Source of the DNA: Paludibacterium denitrificans
Lineage (GTDB): Bacteria > Pseudomonadota > Gammaproteobacteria > Burkholderiales > Chromobacteriaceae
DNA: 64,000 nt
Assembly (NCBI RefSeq): GCF_009707705.1
Contig: NZ_WLYX01000001.1
Location: forward strand, 1,612,001 to 1,676,000
Direction: 5' to 3'
Below are positions 41,795-51,644 of this stretch, piece after piece. Numbering within the stretch: the stretch's first letter is position 1; every line of letters begins with the position of its first letter. Under the pieces are notes generated by a model that did not search any database, was not told where the DNA came from, and worked only from the letters and a program-made list of their open reading frames with translations. The position numbers and the translations under genes are program-made.

Positions 41795-42218
41795 GATGTC
41801 AACCCGCCGCAGGCACTGCCTCCAGAGATGGTTCGCGTATTGGTGTTGTCCGTGGTCAGCACGCACGTGGCGTTGACGCCGGTTCCGGTAGCAGTGAGGG
41901 TATAACTGGAGGATGCCACACTTACTGTGTAACCAAAAAACGCACTCTGCGATGGTGCCCACGGTTGGGTGGTGGTGCCGGAGGCAACATAGCTGGTGGC
42001 GGATGTTCCCGATGCGGCTGTTGGATATTGCAGGGTGCGCTGGTAAGTATTCTCCAGCGACAAGCTGAGGGCGACCAGATCGGCCCCGGCCGCTTGGGCA
42101 TGGCTACGTTTTACATAGTTCTGATATGCTTAAGCAGGGCAATGGCTGCAAGGATTGCCACGATGGCAACGGTGATCATCATTTCGATCAGGGTGAAGCC
42201 GCGATAATGTGCTTTCAT
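41788..42218 (-). CDS. pilE: PilE-like type IV pilin
   Basis: About 143 aa: MKAHYRG / [36 protein letters not shown] is a textbook pilin N-terminus, interrupted by GCTTAAGC (42128-42135) exactly at the conserved L-P-A (GCCGGC). C-terminal part GYTVSVASSSYTLTATG ... CVLTTDN ... CGG with two Cys for a pilin disulfide loop. First gene of the operon; probably a minor pilin, as there is no evidence that it is the major subunit. Confidence 0.87.
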
Positions 42219-42648
42219 GGTGTTCCGCTGTCTCCCGTGAGGTCTCTGTGGGTATTGTGTCATGCTTATCACTCTTGGGGCCGATTGGGCGCATAACGCG
42301 CCTTCTGTTATGCCAGACAGTCAATCATCTCATTCAAATATAGCATTGGTATTTCGCAATAGTCTGGCCAAGCATGATTTTTGTCTAACATTATGGCTCT
42401 CCGGTGCTTCGGTAGCGGGTTTGATGGGGCCGATGTCGACAATATTGCACCATCGTTTGGCAAAATTGGCTTGTACGTGAGATAGCAGGTAAAATTCGCG
42501 GCAGGAGATGGCATGCCTCCTCACTAACCGCCCTTGGGGCTGATGATGCCTACACGGATTCCCTGGATACACAGGGGGTGTAGCGCACTGCTGTCAGCCT
42601 GTTACGTGTCTAGGTTTGTTTCTCAAAACACCATAACACCGGACACGC
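42219..42648. other. divergent promoter region between pilE-like gene and ClC gene
   Basis: 430 bp, more A/T-rich than the flanking genes, without a credible ORF. It must carry promoters for both directions. I searched for a sigma-54 TGGCAC-N5-TTGC element, common for pilin genes, and found no good match. Confidence 0.5.
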
Positions 42649-43923
42649 ATGAAACCTTCCAAATCGCTTGAGCCAATCGAGTTGTTGCCCTACATCGGCA
42701 AATGGCTGTTGCTTGCCAGTGCTGTCGCGATTCTTGTCGGCTCTGCTTCGGCTTTCTTTCTTTTTGCGCTGGATTGGGCCACGACGACCCGGGTCGCTCA
42801 CCGCTGGCTTATCTGGCTGCTTCCCATGGCTGGCTTTGCCGTTGGCTGGCTTTATTTGCGTTTCGGCCAACAAGTGGAGGCGGGCAATAATCTGCTGATC
42901 GACGAAATCCATGATCCTAAAAAGATCATTCCATTGCGCATGGCGCCGCTGGTGTTGGGCGGTACCGTACTGTCCCACCTGTTTGGTGCATCGGTAGGGC
43001 GTGAGGGCACGGCGGTGCAGATGGGCGGGGCGTTGGCGGATCAACTGACCCATGTTTTGCGGCTAAAACACGAGGATCGCCGCATTATCCTGATGGCGGG
43101 TATCAGTGCCGGTTTCGCATCGGTATTCGGCACACCATTAGCCGGTGCCATCTTCGGGCTGGAAGTTCTCGCCATCGGTCGTTTGCGTTATGACGCGATT
43201 TTGGCCTGTACGGTGGCGGCCATCATCGCCGATCAGGTCAGCCTGTTGTGGGGCGTGCGGCATATCCACTACGCCATTCCTTATGTGCCGCCGGTCGCTC
43301 TTTGGCCGTTGCTGGTGATGGTGATAGCGGGAGCGCTGTTTGGCGTGACCGGCAAAGTATTTGCTGAGTCAACACATCGCCTGAGCGGCTGGGTAAAGGC
43401 ACGGGTTTCCTACGCTCCGCTGCGGCCATTGTTGGGTGGTATCGTGATTGCGACAACCGTCTGGTTTATGGGCGCAGACCGCTACATCGGCTTGGGCATT
43501 CCTACCATTGTGGCCGCGTTTCAGCAGCCGCTAGCGCCCTATGATTTTGCTGGCAAGATGTTGTTTACCGTTGCTTCGCTGGGCAGCGGTTTCAAGGGCG
43601 GCGAGGTGACGCCGTTGTTCTACATCGGCGCCACGCTGGGTAATGCGCTGGCACCGCTACTGGCCATGCCAGTGCCTTTGCTGGCGGGCGTCGGATTTGT
43701 GGCGGTATTTGCCGGAGCGGCGAATACGCCAATTGCCTCAATCCTGATGGCGCTGGAATTATTTGGCCCCAACGTTGGGGTCTACGCCGCCATTGCCTGT
43801 GTGGTCAGCTATCTGTTTTCCGGGCACTCCGGCATTTATCGCTCACAGCGCATCGGTCAGGCAAAACATCGTGGTACCCCCGAGGGTATCAAATTAAGTG
43901 AACTGCCTGCTTACCGTAAGTAA
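42649..43923 (+). CDS. ClC-family chloride channel/antiporter
   Basis: 424 aa, about ten membrane segments. Selectivity-filter motifs: GASVGREGTAVQMGG (the gating-glutamate motif GREGP, with T for P), SLGSGFKGGEVTPLFYIGATLGN (GxFxP variant GGEVTP), and a C-terminal Tyr in VGVYAAIACVVSYL. Departures from the standard motifs place it among fluoride/other-anion-like or divergent bacterial ClC proteins; exact ion unknown. Intact. Confidence 0.85.
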   Translation: MKPSKSLEPIELLPYIGKWLLLASAVAILVGSASAFFLFALDWATTTRVAHRWLIWLLPMAGFAVGWLYLRFGQQVEAGNNLLIDEIHDPKKIIPLRMAPLVLGGTVLSHLFGASVGREGTAVQMGGALADQLTHVLRLKHEDRRIILMAGISAGFASVFGTPLAGAIFGLEVLAIGRLRYDAILACTVAAIIADQVSLLWGVRHIHYAIPYVPPVALWPLLVMVIAGALFGVTGKVFAESTHRLSGWVKARVSYAPLRPLLGGIVIATTVWFMGADRYIGLGIPTIVAAFQQPLAPYDFAGKMLFTVASLGSGFKGGEVTPLFYIGATLGNALAPLLAMPVPLLAGVGFVAVFAGAANTPIASILMALELFGPNVGVYAAIACVVSYLFSGHSGIYRSQRIGQAKHRGTPEGIKLSELPAYRK

Positions 43924-44028
43924 TCGGAACAGGTAGCGATGTCCTCTGATCGTCCAAGAGTTGATAGCTTCCCAATCCGGTAAGTTGGACCAGTAATTCG
44001 GATTTGAAATGACGGCGTAACGGCTGGC

Positions 44029-45432
44029 TCAGCACTCCACCACGTTGACCGGTACTTCGATCACATTGATGGCCGGGCCGCCTCGCGCCGTTTCCTTGTA
44101 TTTGGTGCTCATTTCGCGCCCGGTATCACGCATGGTCTTGATGACACGGTCCAACGAGACATAGTGCTGACCATCACCGCGCAATGCCATGCGTGCAGCA
44201 TTGATCGCCTTGACGGCCGCCATGGCGTTACGCTCAATACAAGGGACTTGAACCAGCCCTCCTACCGGGTCGCAGGTCAGCCCAAGATTGTGTTCCATGC
44301 CGATTTCGGCGGCGTTCTCCACTTGCTCGGGTGTTCCTCCCAGTACTTCTGCCAGTGCACCGGCCGCCATCGAACAGGCGGAACCGACCTCGCCTTGGCA
44401 GCCGACCTCCGCCCCGGAGATGGAGGCATTCAGCTTGAACAGGATGCCGATGGCTCCAGCCGTCAGCAAATAGCGCACAATCCCATCTTCATTGGCGCCG
44501 GGGACAAAGCGCGCATAGTAATGCATGACTGCCGGAATGATGTTAGCCGGGCACCATTGGTAGGCGCGGTCACTACACGACCACCGGCGGCGTTTTCCTC
44601 ATTTACGGCTAACGCGTACAGGTTGACCCAGTCGATCACCGTCAATGGATCGCGGAGCGATGCCTCGGGCGTTGCCAGTAGTTTTTGATACAGGCCGGGC
44701 GCTCGTCGTTTCACTTTCATGCCACCCGGTAGTATGCCTTCACGTTCGCAGCCTTTCTTCACACAGCCCTGCATAACCGCCCAGATGTTGAGCAGATCGC
44801 GACGAATCTCTGCCTCGGTCCGCCACGACAGCTCGTTTTCCAGCATGATCTGGCTGATGGATTTACCTTGTTGTTGGCACAGCGCCAGCAATTCGGCGGC
44901 ATTGCTGAACGGATGTGTCAGCTGGGTAACGCCGAGGAGGCGTGAAGCCTGCTGCGATGGCGGCTTCATCCACGACGAAGCCGCCACCTACTGAATAGTA
45001 GGTGCGCATCGACAGTATATTGCCTGCGCTATCGTAGGCTTTGAAGATCATGCCGTTGGGGTGATAGGGCAGTGATTTTCGCTTGAGCAGGATCAGGTCA
45101 TTGTTTTCATCAAACGCAATATCGTGCTGGCCCAATACCTTGATTCGTTTCCCGTTCCGGATATCGGTCAGTTTCTGCGGGACGGTATCTGTATCAACCT
45201 TGTCTGGTAGTTCACCAATCAGTCCCAGTAGCACGGCGCCATCGGAACCGTGTCCCTTGCCGGTTGCCCCGAGTGAACCGTACATTTCGCTGCGGATGCG
45301 GCTCACGGTATTCAGCAGGCCATCTTTTGCCAAACGCGAAACAAACTGGTGTGCCGCACGCATCGGCCCGACGGTATGGGAGCTGGAAGGGCCAATGCCG
45401 ATCTTGAATAGGTCGAAAACACTGATAGCCAT
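44029..45432 (-). CDS. sdaA: L-serine dehydratase (single-chain, iron-sulfur)
   Basis: About 465 aa. The N-terminal beta domain [27 protein letters not shown] carries the serine-binding SSSHT motif; the alpha domain has the three [4Fe-4S] cysteines in [21 protein letters not shown] and [19 protein letters not shown]. Deaminates serine to pyruvate. Breaks: CCGAGG for CCAGG at 44932-44937, and an irregular change around 44541-44552 where family sequence predicts NGAAGIIPAVM (a GCCGGC site). Confidence 0.92.
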
Positions 45433-45787
45433 AGTGGTCGCTTGTCTTAAGCTGCAGCAGGTAAACGGGGTAGTTGAGTCAGGATAACATCAAATAACGC
45501 AACCTCCGTCATGCGATTTGATCGCGCTGTTGTGCGCTATCGGCCGTGCCTGTGAAGGGTAAAAATAGCCTGAGCTTCAACCGCTTGCCGAGGGGGCGTC
45601 ATGGTTGGCCGAACAGTGTTTTGACCGGCGTTTTTTTGTAATGTGTGGCTAACGAACGGATATCGGCGATGGAAACCTGACCAGAAGAGGGCAATGCTTC
45701 ACCGACGCTGTGGTTCCAAAAGATATGTGCTTGAACGGGCGGTGCGCATTAAGTGCTGAAGGACGCTTTGTGTGCAGCGGAGAAAAA
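45433..45787. other. intergenic region upstream of sdaA, left of the island
   Basis: 355 bp of chromosomal sequence with the sdaA promoter and one GTTGGCCGAA copy (45604-45613). No convincing ORF. It ends at the left copy of the island's direct repeat. Confidence 0.5.
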
Positions 45788-45920
45788 GTACACAAAAAGG
45801 CTGGATGTTGCCGCACTTAGTTGGACGCTACAGGACAACGAAAAACCCGCAAAGCCTTGTGCTGTGCGGGTTTTATGGATGTTCTTGGACTACTTTGGAC
45901 TTGCTGGTGGTGCCGGGGAC
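45788..45920 (-). repeat. attL: left copy of the island direct repeat
   Basis: 133 bp that match 58007-58140 with only about four differences. The right end (GGTGCCGGGGAC at 45909-45920) is the 3' end of tRNA-Leu; the middle is the tRNA's own terminator hairpin (CCCGC/GCGGG); the left end is GTACACAAAAAGG. Beyond 45920 the rest of the tRNA is absent, showing this copy to be the displaced chromosomal end or the element's copy. Confidence 0.85.
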
Positions 45921-46628
45921 TCTATCGAATTATTCGCTGTAAGCCTTATGGAATAAGGACTCTTGCACTGTGATTTTCAAAAAGGTACACAAAAAGGTAC
46001 ACACTTAAGCGCCACTGGTGGCTGGCGTTTGCTTAATCAAGATGCGTCGTAGTCTGCACGAGTCCCCTCCAAGCAGCCAGGGCAAATGATCAATCGTTGG
46101 TGGCATATCCTCTCAATCTGGAAAGCGAATGCCAGCCCGGATGACAAAAATTTCAACCCAACCCCTTTTCTCCTCATCCTGCCAAGGTTTAGACCCCCCC
46201 CCTATGAATTTTCAGAAAAAAAAGACAGCCATTTAGGCACGCGGTACTTGGCATGGCTCATGGCCTAAGGAATACACCCCCATACCCGTCCTGCCATCCA
46301 TCCTCCCCCATGGCGACGGCTGACGTTTGCTCACTCGCCCGGCACCGGCAATCCATCGCGCTGCATGGCATACCGTTCATGCTTGACGGCACCCCGGCAT
46401 CCCTTCAAAAAATGGTAGTGACGGTAGTAACATAGTGACGAATGATGTAACACGATGAATGTAAACAATATTACTGTCGTCACCACGTAGTGACATTTTG
46501 GGGTGTCACTATGGTGACGTGGTTAGACAGGGCAAAAATGGCACGAACGGGCACAGGGGACTCAGCCGATCACGACACAACAAGTGCTATGCTATAAGCA
46601 TTCTATACAGCGTTTTTCGGTTTACCCG
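45921..46628. other. left end of the island, non-coding
   Basis: About 700 bp with no convincing gene. It contains two GGTACAC repeats (45984-45990 and 45996-46002), matching the ones at the right end, a poly-C run near 46193-46201, and the TAGTGAC array described separately. The promoter of the J-domain gene must lie after 46520. Confidence 0.6.
46405..46519. repeat. left arm array of TAGTGAC repeats, mirrored at the right end
   Basis: Several TAGTGAC units: GTAGTGACGG near 46415, ATAGTGACG near 46433, and the block 46487-46519. That 33-bp block is the inverse of 57743-57775 with a single mismatch, and the outer units also match the right end in inverted order. Likely integrase/excisionase arm-binding sites. 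Confidence 0.75.
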
Positions 46629-47558
46629 ATGCCCAAGATTTTTACCCACTACGATAATTTGAAGGTATCCCGTGACGCCCCTCAAGAAGTGATTGAGGCC
46701 GCGTTCCGGTCGTTGGAACAGAAGTACGCGCCCTCAAAATTCCAAGGTAGCCGGGAGGTCGCAGAACGAATGCTTCTGATTCGGCGGGCTTACGAGGTGC
46801 TATCTGACCCAGAGTTACGTCAGGAGCACGATGCGTGGATTAGACGAGAGGAACGAACGTTAGCAGAGGCTGAGGCTCATCACGCTGCCGGGCAGGCAAG
46901 AAACCTTTCACAAAGTCAGCCGACTGAGATCAAACGGGCCATGCCACGGCGGAACAACAACTCGCCACTTAGATTGTTCAAACGAAATTTTGCTGAACAT
47001 TGGCATTATTACGCTATGGCACTAGGGCTAGGCTATGTCGTGCTAGCCAATTTCACAGGGGTTATGCCCAGCTGGACCGATACGCCCGCCTACAGCCAGC
47101 AGCCGTTGCAGGCATTCAAACAACAACCGGCACCTGTCATCCACTATCAACGCCCAGTGTCTACGCCGTATGGCTACCCATGGCCCAAAGAGGCTGATTA
47201 TCTGGCAGGAAGCACGCAACTTAACCAGTCTGGTCTGTCATCGGTAACAGTGGACAATACGCTTTCCGCTAACGACTATCACGTAAAGCTGGTGTATCTC
47301 GATGCACCACAGGCTTACCCTGTTCGGGACATGTATATCCCGGCACATGCCATGTTCAAGGTGGAACGGATTAATGCCGGGCACTATGACTTGCGGTATA
47401 GAAACCTTGATACAGGGGAACTCGTGCGCTCGGACCCGCTTACCTTGTACGAAACCTATGTCGATTCCACCCGTACATTTCAGAACCTGAAAGTCACGTT
47501 GTATAGCGTTGCACATGGAAATATGCAGACGCACCCGATCAGAGAAAAAGAGTTCTAA
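46629..47558 (+). CDS. membrane protein with degenerate N-terminal J-domain
   Basis: 310 aa, the only + strand gene of the island. Residues 1-70 resemble a DnaJ domain (THYDNLKVSRDAPQEVIEAAFRSLEQKY, RRAYEVLSDPELRQEHDAWI) but the HPD tripeptide that activates Hsp70 is missing (YAPSKF at that place). One membrane helix near residues 135-155 (YYAMALGLGYVVLANF) and a C-terminal domain of about 130 residues (LVYLDAPQAYPVRDMYIPAHAMFKVERINAGHYDLRYRN) unlike anything I recognise. Without HPD it is unlikely to be a normal co-chaperone; it may bind Hsp70 or phage proteins passively. Confidence 0.75.
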   Translation: MPKIFTHYDNLKVSRDAPQEVIEAAFRSLEQKYAPSKFQGSREVAERMLLIRRAYEVLSDPELRQEHDAWIRREERTLAEAEAHHAAGQARNLSQSQPTEIKRAMPRRNNNSPLRLFKRNFAEHWHYYAMALGLGYVVLANFTGVMPSWTDTPAYSQQPLQAFKQQPAPVIHYQRPVSTPYGYPWPKEADYLAGSTQLNQSGLSSVTVDNTLSANDYHVKLVYLDAPQAYPVRDMYIPAHAMFKVERINAGHYDLRYRNLDTGELVRSDPLTLYETYVDSTRTFQNLKVTLYSVAHGNMQTHPIREKEF

Positions 47559-47634
47559 CCATCGAATGCTTGTAGGTAGTGCCGCGTATGCAGCAGGTTT
47601 GGTATGTGCCCCCGAGCGACCGACACCCGCACGG

Positions 47635-48114
47635 CTACAACGCGGGCAATGACACGGCACCCGGTATCGGCACCACCGCTAACACCGCCTCGCCGTAGGT
47701 CCGTCGCGCCCAGCCTATGGCCCGGCTCTGGCTGGCCGTGGGCAACAGACACAACCACACCAGCCGACCGCCTTGTATCTCGATGCGGTGCAACCAACAC
47801 CGGCCAACCCGCACCCCGGGCAATGGCGCAAAGCAACAACACCTCGCCGCCTCATCGTGGCTTGGCTCCCTAGCCAGTTCCTCACAGTGCCCACGCTGTA
47901 GCGACAGGCAGCCACGGCAACGCATCGGCACAGACGGCTCAGTCATCCCCCCGACAAGCTCTTGCACGTCGTCGCCGCAATAAGGCAGGGCAAGACTATC
48001 CGGCACACCCGCCTGTCCATCAGCACAAACCGCCACGGTATCGGCGTGGCGGCTCTCGGGACACACAGGGGACGGCTGGCTTTCGATACCCTCAAACCAT
48101 TTGGCCGAGGTCAC
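47635..48114 (-). CDS. cysteine-rich small protein coupled to the primase gene
   Basis: Starts with GTG immediately after the primase stop codon (TGA-GTG), implying translational coupling. About 160 aa; the central part MRCRGCLSLQRGHCEEL ... CCCFAPLPGVRVGRCWLHR has paired cysteines and a histidine like a small zinc-binding domain. Comparable Cys-rich ORFs follow primase genes in P4-type islands. Family not identified; the reading frame could still contain an undetected error. Confidence 0.55.
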   Translation of the reverse strand: MTSAKWFEGIESQPSPVCPESRHADTVAVCADGQAGVPDSLALPYCGDDVQELVGGMTEPSVPMRCRGCLSLQRGHCEELAREPSHDEAARCCCFAPLPGVRVGRCWLHRIEIQGGRLVWLCLLPTASQSRAIGWARRTYGEAVLAVVPIPGAVSLPAL

Positions 48115-51033
48115 TCATGCGGCGGCCTCCGGTGTATGGCCATCATTTCCGGCATCAAACAGATTCGAGGTGACGCAATACACCTTGGCCCGCCCGCTCT
48201 TGCTGTACTTGGCCTCGGGGGTTGTCCGCACCTGTAGCATGTAGCCTGCCCCTTTGGTCGTTTCCAGTGCCCCTGCCGCCTGTATCAGCTTGCACACACG
48301 GCTCACGTCTAACCCGGCGCAGACTTCATTACGGAAACTTTCCGGCAGGACGTAATAACGAATCACACCCGATATCTTGTCTTTCAGGCGGTAGCCGCAG
48401 CGGGCAATCGTCTTGGGCGCATGGTCATCCGGGTCTGCAACCTCTCCATCGCTCTCGTGCAAAATGGACTCATTCGATAGCCGGGTGAAACGGGCCTCAC
48501 CATGCTGTTCAAAGAAAAGCCGCACCTTGGACAGCATCTCCTCATCCTCACGGTTGCCAGCCGTGCCACGGATATTGAGCCAATCCGCAAAACACACCCT
48601 TGCCGCCGCCCATGCCGTGCCCGGTGGCCAACCTGTTACATGCCATAGGCTGGCCAGTTCCCCCGCTACCGCCACGAGCGCAAAACGTGACGCTGCCCGG
48701 TGTGTCTGCCCATGGGCATCGGGTGGCAACACCTCATCGCAGAACCGTGTCATTTGCTGCCGGATCACCATCCCCAGTTGGCTACGTTCCTGTACCAATC
48801 GCCCGATATAAGCCCGAGCGGGCGTTCCGTAGTACCGGGCAATACTGGTTTTCAGGTGGTCAGCCAGTGCCTTGCCACTCTCCATGCCGTGCAACGCATC
48901 AAACAGGCCCAGCGATTGCCCGGCGTCGGCCTGTACCGCCAACATGCGGATTTCCATCCCGGCTTTCATTTCCTTGCGGGCCTCGGCCATGTGTGCGGCC
49001 AACGTTTTTTCGCCCGAGGAGAGAAACAACAGCCGCCACTCGGCCACGTTGCCACGGCTGCCGCCTCGATCATTGGCACGGTTCTTACCTCGGCCATTAC
49101 CAAGCATGTAAACCGTTTCACCGATGATGCGCGGGTCACATTGGTGGATTTCATCCAGTGGCAACAAGCAATCACTGTAGGCGGCGGCAATGGCTTCAAT
49201 GGCGTTGTCGGTGGCTCGCCAAGTCTGTAGATAGCCCGGCGTACCGAATACCGAGGCGGCTACCTGTAGCAAGGTGGTTTTGCCCTGTGAGCTATCGCCA
49301 TAGAAGTGGAATCCACCCGACTCGCCGCCGATCACATCCAGCAGCGGGCCAGCAAAGGCTACCGACACGGCAAACGCCAACCGGCTATTTCCCACGCAAT
49401 ACTGACCGACATGTTGCTGCCAGTCCTGTAAGGTGCCCGCGCTTTGCATCACCTCACGCTGCTTGTTGCTGGCCTGAAACACCAGCGATTCACGGCTATC
49501 CCCCACTTGGCTGTCAGGCAACAGGAACGCCCCATCATGCCACCCCAAGCGCGGCACGATCGTGGCTCGTTCCACACCATCAAAACGGCACAGATACTCT
49601 AGCAAGCGCTGCTTGGCCTTCGGCCCGGCCCCGATCAAAAGGCCACGGCTCATTAAGCCTTTGACCACCTCGGCCCCTTCACTGGTGGCCAATAGCTCTG
49701 CCGGGATATTCCACTCTTTCACGGCACCATCCGGGTCAGCAAACCGCACCAGCAGGCCCCAGTTGTCTCCGCTCTTGTCTCGCGTGCGGGCAATGATTTC
49801 CAGCTTGCGGCAGACCCACAACGGGGTATCCATCTCCTCAGTCTGAAACCAAACGCCGGTATCGGTCAGGCGGAAGGGACTGCCTAGTGGCTTGGCCCCT
49901 TTGGGGCGTTTGGGTGCCGTTGCTTGGGCTTTGCTGGTGGCTGCAACCGGCTCATCAGGTACAGCCACCGGCTCAGGGTTGGCCGAAGCCACCAGCCACT
50001 GCCCACTGGCCTGCAACAAGGCGATATGCGCCGCTGTCCAGCCACGAGCGAGGGCGTCGGCGGCATCATCCCCAGCGTCCCACTGCCCACCGTCCAGCAG
50101 AACCGGCTGGCCATCCGCTAGACCGACAGAAAACCCGGCAAAGCTGGCCATGTTGACCCGATCAACACGGGCGGCTCCGGCCTTGTCCAACGCCAACTGC
50201 ACCGCCTCGGCAGCCGATTCCCCGGGCGCGTCGTTATCGCGCCAGATCAGACAATGCCGACCGGCCAGCGGGGCAAAATCGGCTTTGCTTACCGCCTCGG
50301 CCCCATTCATCCAGCAGACGGCCACATGGTCAGGCAACAGCGTGCCCGCTGCATCAGCGGCTTTTTCACCCTCGGCAATGACGACGGGGGCATCTGGGCG
50401 TGACGCCAACCGATCAAGGCCATACAAGGGCCGGGGTGCCGGTAAGCCTTTCCAGCGCCATTCGACCTTCTTCGTTGCCACATCCTGCCATACCGACAGC
50501 GGGTAATAATCCTTGCTACGGCCATTGGCCCCCGGTTCCAGCCGCGCGATAAACACCAGCGGCAACCCTGTGGCATCGTTGTAGCGCCATACCTGCACCA
50601 GCTTGCCCGGGTGTTTGGGCTTGCGTCGTGGCATACGCCCCAGCAGTTCGGCAGGTATTGGAAGGACGGGTACAGAATCGGGAGCCTTAGGGGCTGGCAG
50701 TGGGGCTGGCTCGGTGGTTGCGCTGGCCTCGCCAGCCATTACCCCAAACAATCGAGCCAGGTCTTTGCAGGCGTCGCCCTGCCCGTACCCCTTGAGGTAC
50801 GCCACCAGTGACACCACGTCGCCCCCTCTGTCGCCCGAAGCGAAATCGGCCCACACCCCGCTGTTGGCGTTAATACTAAACGAGCCAAAGGCATCATCGT
50901 TGGCCCTGCACGGGTTGAGCATTTGCAACTCGTGGCCATGCTGTTGCCAGCGTACCCCAGCCCAATCCAGCACGCGCGTTAGCCCCGCGAGTGCGGCCTT
51001 GTTTACCTCGGGAAACGGCAATTTATTAGCCAC
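48115..51033 (-). CDS. TOPRIM primase / DUF927 helicase replication protein
   Basis: 972 aa from a GTG start at 51033 that sits 2 bp after the preceding stop, with AGGAG upstream. N-terminus with a degenerate CHC2-like primase region (CRANDDAFGSFSINANSGVWADFASGDRGGDVV split across residues 40-75), a TOPRIM domain (VVIAEGEKAADAAG, CLIWRDNDAPGESAAE), then DUF927 with Walker A GDSSQGKTT and a Walker B-like CLLPLDEIHQ. Likely initiates replication of the excised element, like the P4 alpha protein. Entirely uninterrupted despite its length, in contrast to the chromosomal genes. Confidence 0.87.
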   Translation of the reverse strand: MANKLPFPEVNKAALAGLTRVLDWAGVRWQQHGHELQMLNPCRANDDAFGSFSINANSGVWADFASGDRGGDVVSLVAYLKGYGQGDACKDLARLFGVMAGEASATTEPAPLPAPKAPDSVPVLPIPAELLGRMPRRKPKHPGKLVQVWRYNDATGLPLVFIARLEPGANGRSKDYYPLSVWQDVATKKVEWRWKGLPAPRPLYGLDRLASRPDAPVVIAEGEKAADAAGTLLPDHVAVCWMNGAEAVSKADFAPLAGRHCLIWRDNDAPGESAAEAVQLALDKAGAARVDRVNMASFAGFSVGLADGQPVLLDGGQWDAGDDAADALARGWTAAHIALLQASGQWLVASANPEPVAVPDEPVAATSKAQATAPKRPKGAKPLGSPFRLTDTGVWFQTEEMDTPLWVCRKLEIIARTRDKSGDNWGLLVRFADPDGAVKEWNIPAELLATSEGAEVVKGLMSRGLLIGAGPKAKQRLLEYLCRFDGVERATIVPRLGWHDGAFLLPDSQVGDSRESLVFQASNKQREVMQSAGTLQDWQQHVGQYCVGNSRLAFAVSVAFAGPLLDVIGGESGGFHFYGDSSQGKTTLLQVAASVFGTPGYLQTWRATDNAIEAIAAAYSDCLLPLDEIHQCDPRIIGETVYMLGNGRGKNRANDRGGSRGNVAEWRLLFLSSGEKTLAAHMAEARKEMKAGMEIRMLAVQADAGQSLGLFDALHGMESGKALADHLKTSIARYYGTPARAYIGRLVQERSQLGMVIRQQMTRFCDEVLPPDAHGQTHRAASRFALVAVAGELASLWHVTGWPPGTAWAAARVCFADWLNIRGTAGNREDEEMLSKVRLFFEQHGEARFTRLSNESILHESDGEVADPDDHAPKTIARCGYRLKDKISGVIRYYVLPESFRNEVCAGLDVSRVCKLIQAAGALETTKGAGYMLQVRTTPEAKYSKSGRAKVYCVTSNLFDAGNDGHTPEAAA

Positions 51034-51034
51034 G

Positions 51035-51391
51035 TCAATACTCCTCGCAGGAGGTGGAGGCCAAATCAAGCGCTAGTGCCGCGCCATCGACCAGATCACC
51101 CACCAAGGCCGCCAGCGGGCTGGTGTCATGGCGGTTGGCCGATGCCATCAGACACAGTGAATCCGCCATAAGCGGCAGCAACGGGGCCAGAAACCCGCAT
51201 AGCGCCGCGCGTGCCATATTGGACTGCTGTTCAACGCTGTACCCTTGCAACCTCTGCACTGTTTCGACATACCCCAGCAGTTCAAGGGCGTAGTCTCTGC
51301 CATCGTGGAAAGCCGCCACCGCACCGGGTAGACCCGAATCAAAAGGCAAGCCGGGGGCCTGCCAGTTAAGGCATGTTTTGTTTTCAGTCAT
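51035..51391 (-). CDS. small helical protein of the island replication operon
   Basis: 118 aa: TENKTCLNWQAPGLPFDSG, then alanine/leucine-rich helices (VAAFHDGRDYALELLGYVETVQRLQG, AALVGDLVDGAALALDLAS). Ends 2 bp before the primase start. No family recognised; probably an accessory replication or regulatory protein by position. Confidence 0.65.
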   Translation of the reverse strand: MTENKTCLNWQAPGLPFDSGLPGAVAAFHDGRDYALELLGYVETVQRLQGYSVEQQSNMARAALCGFLAPLLPLMADSLCLMASANRHDTSPLAALVGDLVDGAALALDLASTSCEEY

Positions 51392-51401
51392 GATTTAACC
51401 C

Positions 51402-51644
51402 TTACGGTTTGGCTTGTGTGACGATCTCGGATGCCGCTTCACGGGCGCAGTCGATGGTGTTAGCCACGTCAAACGCGCGCGTCTCACCCAAGGTGCAAAG
51501 CTGGCGGGCTTGATGCGACATTTCATCACCATTGGATTCAAGCAACTTACGAATGGCCGTGAACAGCGAGCCAAATTGCTGCATGGCCTCAATACTGTTT
51601 TCAGCAGCGAAAATCAGTTCTCGGGTGGCGTTCAAGTTACTCAT
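51402..51644 (-). CDS. small helical protein
   Basis: 80 aa: MSNLNATRELIFAAENSIEAMQQFG, LFTAIRKLLESNGDEMSHQARQL, AFDVANTIDCAREAASEIV. Predicted all-alpha. Overlaps the next upstream ORF by 8 bp, consistent with an operon. Resembles small hypothetical proteins found between primase and ash-like genes in satellite islands; function unknown. Confidence 0.6.
   Translation of the reverse strand: MSNLNATRELIFAAENSIEAMQQFGSLFTAIRKLLESNGDEMSHQARQLCTLGETRAFDVANTIDCAREAASEIVTQAKP

Noticed and set aside
45753-45956. 67-codon open frame at the left end of the island
   Set aside because: Consists of the att direct repeat (terminator and tRNA end); a similar frame appears by necessity at the right copy.
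46405-46519. CRISPR array
   Set aside because: Repeats are short (7 bp), unevenly spaced and mirrored at the other island end; no cas genes present.
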